From PALSA-1335 sp965231025 (GTDB lineage Bacteria > Patescibacteriota > Gracilibacteria > UBA1369), in the NCBI GenBank assembly GCA_965231025.1, contig OZ246407.1:124001-188000 (forward strand): a DNA stretch of 64,000 nt. The letters are read 5' to 3'. Of the stretch, positions 24,794-32,386 are shown piece by piece (the stretch's first letter is position 1; the number at the start of each line of letters is the position of its first letter). The notes below the pieces were generated by a model, which made no database searches, was not told the origin of the DNA, and saw nothing but the letters and a program-made list of their open reading frames with translations. The position numbers and the translations under genes are program-made.

Positions 24794-24821
24794 ATTATAG
24801 TTCCAAAATTTCCAAAGTCAA
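24794..24821 (-). promoter_or_regulatory. Promoter of the met leader and methyltransferase
   Basis: Minus strand: -35 TTGACT (24821-24816), 16-nt spacer, -10 TATAAT (24799-24794). The predicted transcript start is near 24787, about 20 nt before the leader-peptide ATG. Confidence 0.7.
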
Positions 24822-24844
24822 ATTTTCAAAGCAAACCAGGATAT

Positions 24845-24872
24845 TTGCAAAATATACAAAATATGGTATGAT
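24845..24872 (+). promoter_or_regulatory. Promoter of the SLH-domain gene
   Basis: -35 TTGCAA (24845-24850), 16-nt spacer, -10 TATGAT (24867-24872); the ATG at 24919 follows a TAACCAAAAC element. Divergent from the met leader promoter. Confidence 0.6.
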
Positions 24873-24918
24873 TACATGATGTTATGCATCGATTTTTCCA
24901 TCCTTTAACCAAAACAAA

Positions 24919-25635
24919 ATGAAAAATCCCGACAAGAATAAATGGATGACCCTCGGCGCGATCGCGCTCGTGGTGGTCATGGTGGGCGCGCTGGCGCTGA
25001 CCCTAAACGGTAGCAGCTTACAGGGCTATTTAAACCTTCGAAAATCTCCGCCGGCAGACGGAAAAGGCCAGTTGCCTCCACCTGAGTTAAAAGGGGCTGA
25101 TGGAAAAGGAGGAATCCCTATAAAACCGTTCACCGTTGAACCTAAACCAAAGCCACAATCTCCGGAACCGGTTCCGGCAAACCAGGTCATTAACCGGGCT
25201 GAGTTAGCAAAGCTTATCGTTACTGCAACTGGGGTTCCAATCAACACGGCGGGCGGGCCTCACTTTCCCGATGTCAGCCCAACCGACTGGTACTATACGT
25301 ATGTTGAAACCGCCGCAAACAATTTCTGGATGATGGGATACCCCGATGGTACCTTTAAGCCTGCAAACACGGTGAACAGAGCTGAGGGGGCAAAAATTTT
25401 ATCTTCCTCAGTTTTAGCTAAATGTACGTCTACTTCGTCGTATTTTGTCTACCCGTATTACATAGACGTTCCATCCGGTGTCTGGTTTTACGATTACGTC
25501 ATTAAAATGGCGGACTGCAAAATGGTTGATGTACTCCCTAGCAAGGCCAGCTATTACTATCCGGCATATTTACTCTCCCGAGGTCGCGCCCAGTACATGA
25601 TCGACAACGCAAAAAAAGCAGGTTGGATTAAATAA
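24919..25635 (+). CDS. Exported protein with an S-layer homology domain
   Basis: 238 residues. The N-terminus KKxWMTLGAIALVVV-like stretch (residues 9-30) is a signal anchor or signal peptide, followed by a Pro/Lys-rich spacer. From about residue 94 the sequence is SLH-like: VINRAELAKLIVTATGV, FPDVSPTDWYYTYVETAANN, MMGYPDGTFKPANTVNRAEG, then a second, more divergent unit. SLH domains bind secondary cell-wall polymers. The first 40 codons and the TAACCAAAAC leader are nearly repeated in the next gene. Confidence 0.8.
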   Translation: MKNPDKNKWMTLGAIALVVVMVGALALTLNGSSLQGYLNLRKSPPADGKGQLPPPELKGADGKGGIPIKPFTVEPKPKPQSPEPVPANQVINRAELAKLIVTATGVPINTAGGPHFPDVSPTDWYYTYVETAANNFWMMGYPDGTFKPANTVNRAEGAKILSSSVLAKCTSTSSYFVYPYYIDVPSGVWFYDYVIKMADCKMVDVLPSKASYYYPAYLLSRGRAQYMIDNAKKAGWIK

Positions 25636-25681
25636 ACTGAAATTCCAAAATATTCCTTTCATTTCATTAACCAAAACAAAC

Positions 25682-26275
25682 ATGAAAAATCTCGACAATA
25701 AAAAATGGATGACCCTTGGGGCGATCGCGCTCGTGGTGGTCATAGTGGGCGCACTTGCACTGACCTTAAACGGCAGCAATTTGCAGGGATATTTGAAGGC
25801 TCCGTTACAGGCCGGAAACAACAGACTGACAAATACAAGCAGTAAGCTTAAACTCAAACCGATCAGTGCTGAACCAATCCCAAATATTAATTATAAAATA
25901 AATCTTACATCTCCGTCCGATTATACAGAGGTCGGTCCGGCACAAAATGTGACATTTACGTGGAATTCTAACGTCCCAAGCGGGAACGGGTATAGCCTGA
26001 ACTTTAACTGTAACCAGAATGGATGGCCAACAGTCAGCATTGATTCTTACGGGTTCATGCAAAACTCATTTGGTCTCACTCCGGTCGAGGCTCCTGGATT
26101 ATCCGCGGCCCTGAATACATCAAATTTCTATTCACCATATATGGCCGCGACGTACAATGAAACCGCGGTAGACATGAACAAGCCGGTTTATTGTCTTTGG
26201 AACATCAATTCGAGTCCGCAAACGTATATTGCATCAAAACAAACCTGGCATCTCAAAATTAACCCGGCACAATAA
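25682..26275 (+). CDS. Exported protein sharing a duplicated N-terminal anchor with its neighbour
   Basis: 197 residues. Residues 1-40 nearly copy those of the gene at 24919 (KKWMTLGAIALVVVIVG, LTLNGSNLQGYL), including the preceding TAACCAAAAC leader, but the rest is unrelated. The mature part contains LTSPSDYTEVGPAQNVTFTW, an Ig-like/fibronectin-like opening, with Cys and Trp residues suggesting an extracellular beta sandwich. It lacks SLH units. The function is unknown. A bidirectional terminator follows the stop. Confidence 0.7.
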   Translation: MKNLDNKKWMTLGAIALVVVIVGALALTLNGSNLQGYLKAPLQAGNNRLTNTSSKLKLKPISAEPIPNINYKINLTSPSDYTEVGPAQNVTFTWNSNVPSGNGYSLNFNCNQNGWPTVSIDSYGFMQNSFGLTPVEAPGLSAALNTSNFYSPYMAATYNETAVDMNKPVYCLWNINSSPQTYIASKQTWHLKINPAQ

Positions 26276-26289
26276 AGTGCTGGCTAACC

Positions 26290-26318
26290 AAAAAGCCCCG
26301 CCAACAGCGGGGCTTTTT
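26290..26318. terminator. Bidirectional intrinsic terminator
   Basis: AAAAAGCCCCGC (26290-26301), loop CAACA, GCGGGGCTTTTT (26307-26318). It serves the gene ending at 26275 and the minus-strand tRNA-Thr. Confidence 0.9.
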
Positions 26319-26332
26319 AAATGTCATCACAA

Positions 26333-26408
26333 TGGAGCCACTTCCGGGAATCGAACCCGGGACCTCTACTTTACGAAAGTATTGCTCTACCAGCTGAGCT
26401 AAAGTGGC
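26333..26408 (-). tRNA. tRNA-Thr(CGT)
   Basis: Minus-strand cloverleaf: acceptor GCCACTT/AAGTGGC, D arm GCTC/GAGC, anticodon loop TTCGTAA (anticodon CGT), T stem CCGGG/CCCGG, discriminator T and an encoded CCA (26335-26333). Reads ACG codons. The outermost anticodon-stem pair is an A-G mismatch. Confidence 0.95.
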
Positions 26409-26510
26409 ACATGGCAAACGGAAGCCGATCGCCATGTGATGATAGAAGAAAGAAGCTCCGAAATCAAGCCACCCGCCGACGGAAACCACTTCCCGGGTAA
26501 ACAGCAAAAA

Positions 26511-26662
26511 AGTCATCCCTGGAAGTGAGCGGTTGTGCCACGACAGGGTCCCGAAGGGGTCCACAGCCACAGCTTTTGGACGCCAGAAGGCGGCCAAGGG
26601 GGCAACCGGCCTCCGCCCCATGCGGGGGGAGACGTACTCATTGCGCCGTGTGCAGGGATGAC
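26511..26662. repeat. Palindromic GC-rich element, mobile repeat or structured RNA candidate
   Basis: The ends are an inverted repeat: GTCATCCCTG (26512-26521) and CAGGGATGAC (26653-26662). Inside are several stems, including GGGTCCC-gaa-GGGGTCC, which forms a full stem with G-U pairs only in plus-strand RNA, and a CTCCGC/GCGGGG stem. It is much more GC-rich than the flanks and has no open frame that makes sense. The wider gene-free stretch 26409-27018 otherwise shows nothing I can support. Confidence 0.45.
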
Positions 26663-27018
26663 GCACCCGCAAAAGCGCAAGAATAGCACTGTACAAGGAT
26701 GACATTTTTGGCAAAAGAATGTGAGCGAGGCAGCTCAGGTCGGTAGATACAACTAACGGTTCACTGGGATTTTCTTCACGGTAAAATTCACGGACTGAAA
26801 AGTGGACGTACGCGGCAATTTTGCCTTTGATTTTCCCACGCGCCTGATCCGGATGGACCGTGGAAGAGGCATGGGATCAAAAAGACGTGAAGTGACCGTG
26901 GGCGAGAAAAACCGTGGAAATGACATAGTGGTGAATGATAAAGAAATAAACTTTTAGTCAAAGAAAACCAGGAGAACAAAAAGTTCTTTTTAAACCTCAA
27001 GAAGAGTGAAATGCTATT

Positions 27019-27642
27019 TTAGCGCTTGTAGAAGCGCATCAGGCCGGTAACGACCCCCTGGGTACAAAGTTCGCCTTCGGGATAAATATTGTCGTAGCGG
27101 GAATTTTCGGGTTTAAGGTACAAACGCCCCTGGGCGTCCTTCATATACCGTTTGACGGTGTTCTGGTTATCGACAAGCGCGACGACAATGTCATAAATTT
27201 TCGGGGAAAGAGACCCGCACACCACCAGAATATCGTCTTCATAAATTCCGGCATCGATCATACTGTCGCCTTTGACTCTGAGGAGATAGGAGTCTTTGGC
27301 CTTGTACACGATGTCATCGCTCACCTTCATCCAGCTTTCCACATACTCCTCGGAAAGCACCGGGCCGCCGGCTGGAATCATGCCGAGCAAAGGCAATTTC
27401 AGTTCGGTCGAAAATAATTTTTCCTTCACGTTGGAAAGAAGTTTAATGCCGCGAGGGGTATCGTCTTTTTCAATGTGGCCTTTTTCTTTCAGCGCGGTGA
27501 GAAGTTTCAGAATGCTGTTGTCTGAACTCACCCCAAAATGTTCGCGCATTTCGCGGACCGTGGGGGAGCGTCCGTGCTCCATCTGGTAATCCTCTATGAA
27601 CTGGAGAAGGGCCTCCTGTTTTTCGGTGAGAACTTCCGGCAT
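27019..27642 (-). CDS. lexA: LexA repressor / SOS S24 autoprotease
   Basis: 207 residues from the ATG at 27642 (product MPEVLTEKQEALLQFIEDY). N-terminal winged helix-turn-helix with the family pattern GRSPTVREMREHFG; cleavage site Ala-Gly in GMIPAGGPVL; catalytic Ser in VKGDSMIDAGI and Lys in NQNTVKRYM. It represses SOS genes until RecA-stimulated self-cleavage. An in-frame upstream Met at 27675 would lie inside the promoter -10 box, so it is excluded. The promoter spacer carries a perfect palindrome, probably its own operator. Confidence 0.95.
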   Translation of the reverse strand: MPEVLTEKQEALLQFIEDYQMEHGRSPTVREMREHFGVSSDNSILKLLTALKEKGHIEKDDTPRGIKLLSNVKEKLFSTELKLPLLGMIPAGGPVLSEEYVESWMKVSDDIVYKAKDSYLLRVKGDSMIDAGIYEDDILVVCGSLSPKIYDIVVALVDNQNTVKRYMKDAQGRLYLKPENSRYDNIYPEGELCTQGVVTGLMRFYKR

Positions 27643-27674
27643 AAAATGGTTGCTAAAAATTGAAGGACAGTTCA

Positions 27675-27703
27675 AGTATAGGTGAGTACATACTCACCGT
27701 CAA
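27675..27703 (-). promoter_or_regulatory. lexA promoter with a palindromic operator in the spacer
   Basis: Minus strand: -35 TTGACG (27703-27698), 17-nt spacer, -10 TATACT (27680-27675). The palindrome GGTGAGTA-CA-TACTCACC (27681-27698) fills the spacer and touches the -35 box. By position it is the likely SOS box for autoregulation. Confidence 0.75.
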
Positions 27704-27759
27704 GACTTTTTTGCATAAAACATCGGAGTCGGCATGTATAAAACAAAAAAACGCACAAT

Positions 27760-27789
27760 AAAAAACCAAAAGGTGCGGAACCGCTCACC
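27760..27789 (-). terminator. Terminator downstream of the LemA-like gene
   Basis: Minus-strand stem GGTG-ag-CGG / CCG-CACC around TT (27789-27772), followed by a U-rich run (27771-27760). Confidence 0.6.
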
Positions 27790-27806
27790 CCGGAAGTTCA
27801 AAATTA

Positions 27807-28337
27807 TTACGCCTCAAACTCAAACACATGGAATTTTTTCAGGCGCATCAATCCGAGGAGGGGCTGGACAAGCACAAAGCCCGCGCGCCCGTTAAATGAA
27901 CGGATTTTTTTATTGTACACATCCACCATTTCGTCGATCTCTTTCCCAAGGTTATGAAACTCCATCTTCAGCGAGAGGTAATTCGTATCGAGGTTCATTT
28001 CGGGGAATTTCTGGGGAAGTTTCCACACCGCGTGGAGATCCTGGGTCAGCGTAAGTTCGGCATTGACCTTCTGCCCGTCCGGATTTTCCATCGGCCAGCT
28101 TTTGGAACGGAGCTGCGCCATTTCGTTGAGCAGTTTCTCCTCCCCCTTCGCGTATTTGCGCACGGTCTCGATAAGATTCGGAACCATATCGTTGCGGATT
28201 CTCATCTTATCAAGCACGCTTTTCCAGTACGAAAGGGCCTCGTCATGGACAGCCCTCAGGTGCAGGTACAAAAACAGCACGGCGATGCCGAGCAGGACCA
28301 GAAAGGATAAAACCGCGATGACTGCAGATTGATTCAT
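27807..28337 (-). CDS. LemA-family membrane protein
   Basis: 176 residues from the ATG at 28337; a TTG start five codons upstream is less likely. One N-terminal membrane helix (AVIAVLSFLVLLGIAVLFLY) is followed by long helices with the LemA pattern: VLDKMRIRNDMVPNLIETV, KYAKGEEKLLNEMAQLRS, and a late IDEMVDVYNKKIRSFN, where the family has a conserved YN near the end. LemA proteins have an exposed N-terminus and a helical cytoplasmic domain; the function is unclear. Located 42 nt downstream of the glycosyltransferase gene, possibly on the same transcript as ftsW-murG. Confidence 0.75.
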   Translation of the reverse strand: MNQSAVIAVLSFLVLLGIAVLFLYLHLRAVHDEALSYWKSVLDKMRIRNDMVPNLIETVRKYAKGEEKLLNEMAQLRSKSWPMENPDGQKVNAELTLTQDLHAVWKLPQKFPEMNLDTNYLSLKMEFHNLGKEIDEMVDVYNKKIRSFNGRAGFVLVQPLLGLMRLKKFHVFEFEA

Positions 28338-28379
28338 AGGATATTCGGACAAGACTCAACGGAACCATTATAGCACAGG

Positions 28380-29534
28380 TTACCGCCGGATACGCATCAG
28401 CCGTTCATAAACCTCTAGGACTTCTTTTGCCGTCCGGTCCCACGTAAACGGACAAAGGTAGTTGAGAGCATCGTGCTTCCTAGCGGTATAAAACGGTTCG
28501 TCCCGCAGGAGCTGATCCATGACCCCGCCCAGCTGATCAACATGATGGGTGCCGACAAAAACAGCGTGATTTCCCACCATCTCGCGGTGCACGGGAATAT
28601 CCGACGTTACCACGGGTACCCCGCTACATAAGGCTTCCAGAAGCGGCAAATTGCATCCCTCCTTGGTGGAAACGTTCACGAACGCGAACGCGGACTGATA
28701 CAGAGCCGGGAGATCGGTCTCCTCCACAAAACCGGTGGTATGAATGTTTCCGGGTCGTCCCGAATGGGACCGATGAACAATACTGTCAAAACTTTCATAA
28801 AGGGGATCATTCACCGCTTTACCGCCGGCAAGAACGAGGTCCACTTCATAATGAGGCCCGATAAACCGTTGGTAGGCGTCAAGAAGCATCTTCACGTTTT
28901 TACGTTCATCATATCCTCCCACGTAAAAAAAGTAGCGGCGCTGCGGGTCAAGTCCGTACTTTTGAAGTACTTTTTGACGCGCATCTGCTGAGATTTTCGT
29001 GAAAAAATGCGGAGCGGGAGCGTTGTGACTCAAAGATATCTTTGTATCGGGAACGTGGCACATCCTGACGACATCATGCTTGGAAGATTCAGAAACGGTA
29101 AAAATATGATCGGCTTTTTTCACGGCAAAACGGCAGGAGTCCTGATACAAACGGGTGGTCATGGAACGACGGTACGCCGCGGATTCCCACGGAATGGTGT
29201 CGTGGACCGTCACGCACACCGGTTTTTCAAAACCCGTCCACGGGTTGGAAGGATAAGGGAAATGAACAAGATCGACCTGCTGTTCCTTAAAAAACTTTGG
29301 GACTTGACGCTGTTCCCAGTACGTTTTCCGCATACCGGCCGTACCGATAAATTTTTCGGGCAGGACACAAATCTTCACATTCGGCGGCACGGAAAGGTCA
29401 ACCGGTTCGGGAGTGACCATCAGAATTTCAAGGGACGGCAGCACGCGGGCCATGGCTTCAAAAAGATACCTGGTATGCTGCCCGATCCCGGTGTAGGGCT
29501 TGGTGAGAAAACGCGCGTTGACCGCGATTTTCAT
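28380..29534 (-). CDS. GT4-family glycosyltransferase
   Basis: 384 residues with the GT-B architecture of family 4: the N-terminal MKIAVNARFLTKPYTGIGQHT opening with the TGIG acceptor loop, linker FFYVGGYDERKNVKMLLDAY, and the donor site FVNVSTKEGCNLPLLEALCSG, in which the EGxxLPxLEA pattern holds the catalytic/phosphate-binding Glu. Resembles mannosyl- and other hexosyltransferases for surface polysaccharide or glycolipid. Its ATG overlaps the murG stop by 4 nt, which ties it to the ftsW-murG cell-wall unit. The sugar cannot be inferred. Confidence 0.9.
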   Translation of the reverse strand: MKIAVNARFLTKPYTGIGQHTRYLFEAMARVLPSLEILMVTPEPVDLSVPPNVKICVLPEKFIGTAGMRKTYWEQRQVPKFFKEQQVDLVHFPYPSNPWTGFEKPVCVTVHDTIPWESAAYRRSMTTRLYQDSCRFAVKKADHIFTVSESSKHDVVRMCHVPDTKISLSHNAPAPHFFTKISADARQKVLQKYGLDPQRRYFFYVGGYDERKNVKMLLDAYQRFIGPHYEVDLVLAGGKAVNDPLYESFDSIVHRSHSGRPGNIHTTGFVEETDLPALYQSAFAFVNVSTKEGCNLPLLEALCSGVPVVTSDIPVHREMVGNHAVFVGTHHVDQLGGVMDQLLRDEPFYTARKHDALNYLCPFTWDRTAKEVLEVYERLMRIRR

Positions 29535-30646
29535 GGTTTTTGAAGTAAACGGATAATGCTGTCGGTCGCCCGGAACTTATCCGGTTTTGAGCCGGCAGAG
29601 TGACCCAGGTGCGCCGATTTCCGGTGTTTGATCATATTCCGGACATCCTCAAAAAACTCCATGTCGGAAAATTCCCCTTCAAAAAAAATCCTGCACAGAT
29701 GATTTTTCGCAAAAGCCTCGGCGTTCAATATCTGGTCGCCGCGGCTCGCGGATTTTCCCAGGGGAATAAGCACCGTCGGCTTTTCAAAAAAATCGATCTC
29801 GGCGAGGGAAATGGCCCCGGCGCGGCTCACGATCACATCCGCGGCGGCATATACGTCCTTCAATTCATGATCCAGAAACTGAAAAGAACGGTAATGCGAA
29901 AGATATTTCTGGTGCTCAGGCTTGAGGTGCTCCAATAACCGCGGTGTATCCAGAACCTTGCCGCGCCCGCAAATATGGACGATCTGGAAATGCGGCAGAA
30001 GGTATTCAAGATTCCGCCACGTCAGCTGGTTGATGTACTCCGCGCCCGAACTTCCTCCCATGACCAGAATCACGGGAAGCTCACGGGTGAAGTCCAGGAA
30101 CTTCAATCCGGCATCCGCATTGGCAAGGCCCAATTCACGCCTCATGGGATTCCCGGTCAACACCACCTTTTTATTCTTGAAATATTTCTTGCTCTCCTCA
30201 AAGGAGGTACAGATCACTTTTGCGAACCGTGAACACCACCGGTTGGCCAGACCGGGAGAAACATCAGATTCATGCAAAATAACCGGAATATGAAGCATCC
30301 ACCCGGCCACGGCCACCGGAAAAGAAACGTAACCGCCCTTGCAGAAAATGACGTCCGGCCGGAACTTGAGAAGCACTGTCAGCGCCTGCAGAATACCAAT
30401 CGGAACCTTAAAAAAATCGATAAAGTTTTTCAGGGAAAAATACCGGCGCAACTTCCCGCAGGTAATGGCGACAAACGGGACATCGATCTCTTCCAGCATC
30501 TTTTGTTCCATGCCGTCGCGGCTCCCGATGTACAGGAGCTCAAGCGAAGACGGTTCGGCGTGAAACCTCTCGCGAAGCTCATGAATAAGAGCGATATTGG
30601 GGGTGATATGACCTCCGGTTCCCCCGCCGCTCAGAACTAGACGCAT
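29531..30646 (-). CDS. murG: UDP-GlcNAc:lipid I N-acetylglucosaminyltransferase MurG
   Basis: Makes lipid II from lipid I at the cytoplasmic membrane face. 371 residues from the ATG at 30646 (MRLVLSGGGTGGHITPNIAL, the first G-loop). Further hallmarks are DVIFCKGGYVSFPVAVAG, VILHESDVSPGLANR, ILVMGGSSGAEYINQ, and the donor site DVIVSRAGAISLAEIDFF with PLGKSASRGDQILNAEAF. An upstream in-frame extension is not homologous. The start lies 68 nt inside ftsW in another frame, and the stop overlaps the next GT4 gene. Confidence 0.96.
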   Translation of the reverse strand: MRLVLSGGGTGGHITPNIALIHELRERFHAEPSSLELLYIGSRDGMEQKMLEEIDVPFVAITCGKLRRYFSLKNFIDFFKVPIGILQALTVLLKFRPDVIFCKGGYVSFPVAVAGWMLHIPVILHESDVSPGLANRWCSRFAKVICTSFEESKKYFKNKKVVLTGNPMRRELGLANADAGLKFLDFTRELPVILVMGGSSGAEYINQLTWRNLEYLLPHFQIVHICGRGKVLDTPRLLEHLKPEHQKYLSHYRSFQFLDHELKDVYAAADVIVSRAGAISLAEIDFFEKPTVLIPLGKSASRGDQILNAEAFAKNHLCRIFFEGEFSDMEFFEDVRNMIKHRKSAHLGHSAGSKPDKFRATDSIIRLLQKP

Positions 30647-31778
30647 ACTCTGGATGTTGTTGGGAAATATGGAGCAGAATGCCCGCCGCAATCATAACCG
30701 AAAGCAGGGACGATCCGCCATAGCTGACAAACGGGAGCGTGATGCCCGTGACCGGCATGAGCGCGAGGTTCACGGCAATATTCACGAAGGCCTGGATCGT
30801 GATCCATGTCGACAGCCCCACCGCAGTGAGCTGGGTGAATTTATTTGAAGAAGCTGCAGCGATCCTGTAGCCGCGGTAAGCAATGATGGTGTAAACAATC
30901 ACGAGCAGTGAAATGCGGATAAAACCAAGTTCCTCGGCCGAAGCCGCAAAAATAAAATCATCGGAAGCCTGCGGAAGCCAGTAAGATTTTTGAACCCCCT
31001 GCGTCAGCCCTTTGCCCCAAAAACCTCCGCTCCCCACAGCAATGTTTGCCTGTTCGGACTGCCAGCAATAATCTTCGCTGCAGTTCTTATCAACGTTGAA
31101 AAACGCCGAAAAACGGTCACGCACGTGGCCAACGCTGGACACGATGATAATCCCGGCCATCAGGGTCACGAACGCCCCCAATGCCAGATGCCGCAGCCTG
31201 GCGCCGGCCGCAAAAAACATCGCCACGGCAATGAGCGCGACCACAAGCGTTCCACCAAGGTCTGGCTGCAAAAGAATCGGGAGGATCATCACGCCGGTCA
31301 CGATACAAAAGGGCAAAAAACCGTACTCAAACGTATCGATCTGCCCGCTCTTTTTTTCCATCCAGTTGGCCAGGTACAGAATAAGCGCGAGCTTGGCGAA
31401 CTCAATCGGCTGCAGCGACGTGTTAAACAGCACGAGCCAGCTCCTGGCGAACGTGGTATAGCTCGAACCCAGAATCAGGAGAACGATGAGCGTCACCACC
31501 ATGCCCCCGAAAAACACCACGGAGATCTTTTTCCAGAACTTCATCGGAATTTTTGTGGCGATGAAAAGGCAAATTCCGCCGATGAACAAACGCAGCAGAT
31601 GGTTTTTAAACAGCAAATAGCAGTCCACGTTCGGATCGCTGCAGTTGGGATACAAAATGTCCGGCGCGGAAAGCTGGATCGATTTGGGAACCCCGATACT
31701 CGTGATCATCACCAGCCCGAAACACACCAGGATGAGTATCATCGCGAAAAGCACTTTGTCACCGTGATTTTTCCTCAT
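30579..31778 (-). CDS. ftsW: FtsW/RodA-family lipid II polymerase (SEDS)
   Basis: 399 residues from the ATG at 31778; a TTG start at 31793 is possible. Ten or so membrane segments typical of SEDS glycosyltransferases, beginning VLFAMILILVCFGLVMITS. Conserved pieces are QPIEFAKLALILYLANW, ILLQPDLGGTLVV with the catalytic Asp, SEQANIAVGSGGFWGKGLTQG, and the final LALMPVTGITLPFVSYGGSSL. Two outward loops each contain a Cys pair (NCSDPNVDC and KNCSEDYC). The 3' end overlaps murG by 68 nt, the standard order in dcw-type clusters; FtsW seems the better call than RodA because of murG. Confidence 0.93.
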   Translation of the reverse strand: MRKNHGDKVLFAMILILVCFGLVMITSIGVPKSIQLSAPDILYPNCSDPNVDCYLLFKNHLLRLFIGGICLFIATKIPMKFWKKISVVFFGGMVVTLIVLLILGSSYTTFARSWLVLFNTSLQPIEFAKLALILYLANWMEKKSGQIDTFEYGFLPFCIVTGVMILPILLQPDLGGTLVVALIAVAMFFAAGARLRHLALGAFVTLMAGIIIVSSVGHVRDRFSAFFNVDKNCSEDYCWQSEQANIAVGSGGFWGKGLTQGVQKSYWLPQASDDFIFAASAEELGFIRISLLVIVYTIIAYRGYRIAAASSNKFTQLTAVGLSTWITIQAFVNIAVNLALMPVTGITLPFVSYGGSSLLSVMIAAGILLHISQQHPEYASSSERRGNRRSYHPQYRSYS

Positions 31779-31933
31779 GTTAAAGCTGAGCAACGGGATT
31801 TATCCAGGCCCCAATGCTAACAAAACCGGGCTTGAAATGCAACGCCACGCGCGAGCGAAGCGAGTGCGCCCGGGAAGCAAAGTCGCGGATGCGACACCTT
31901 GCGCCGGCCGGCTCCGAAAGGCATTATACCCAT

Positions 31934-32377
31934 ATGAAAAAAAGTTATTTCAGCATCGGAATTCCGGCACTCCTGTTTTTCATGGCCGACCAGCTTTCCA
32001 AATGGTGGGCGGCCGGGTATCTCACAACACCCGTGTATCTCACGGACTGGTTTGCGTTCCGTTATGAGCAAAACGTTGGAATCGCATGGAGCATAGCCAT
32101 TCCTCAGCCCTGGCTGAGCATAATGAATGTTGCCCTCCTCCTCCTTTTACCGTTTCTTATCTCAAAAAACATCGACCTCCGACGCAAGGATTCACGGCTT
32201 TTTCTCAGCATGATCATCGGTGGGGCGCTCGGAAACGTGTTTGACCGGTTGACCCGGGGGTTTGTGATCGACTTTGTGGCCATCGGCTGGTGGCCCGTAT
32301 TCAACCTGGCCGATGCACTTTTATCCGTCGGCATCTTCCTGATTTTGGTTTTTTATGGTAAAATAAAAAGAACTTAA
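31934..32377 (+). CDS. lspA: Lipoprotein signal peptidase (signal peptidase II)
   Basis: 147 residues from the ATG at 31934; longer in-frame starts run through a GC-rich intergenic region with a GTCGC-GGAT-GCGAC hairpin and are not convincing. Four membrane segments and the catalytic aspartates: ADQLSKWW early, GGALGNVFDRLTRGFVIDF and NLADALLSVG late (the two Asp of the aspartyl active site). NVGIAWSI replaces the usual NxGAAF motif. It cleaves prolipoproteins after diacylglyceryl transfer; lipoprotein substrates occur in this window (49837, 52829). Confidence 0.95.
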   Translation: MKKSYFSIGIPALLFFMADQLSKWWAAGYLTTPVYLTDWFAFRYEQNVGIAWSIAIPQPWLSIMNVALLLLLPFLISKNIDLRRKDSRLFLSMIIGGALGNVFDRLTRGFVIDFVAIGWWPVFNLADALLSVGIFLILVFYGKIKRT

Positions 32378-32386
32378 GCCAAAACC

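Noticed and set aside
26259..26714. Minus-strand 151-codon open frame
   Set aside because: It reads straight through the tRNA-Thr gene and the palindromic element, so it is a by-product of composition.
26788..27000. Minus-strand 70-codon frame rich in Phe, Leu and His
   Set aside because: No homology, no promoter that fits, composition typical of an antisense frame.
27643..27675. Upstream start for lexA at 27675
   Set aside because: The codon lies in the -10 box of the lexA promoter; the transcript should begin after it.
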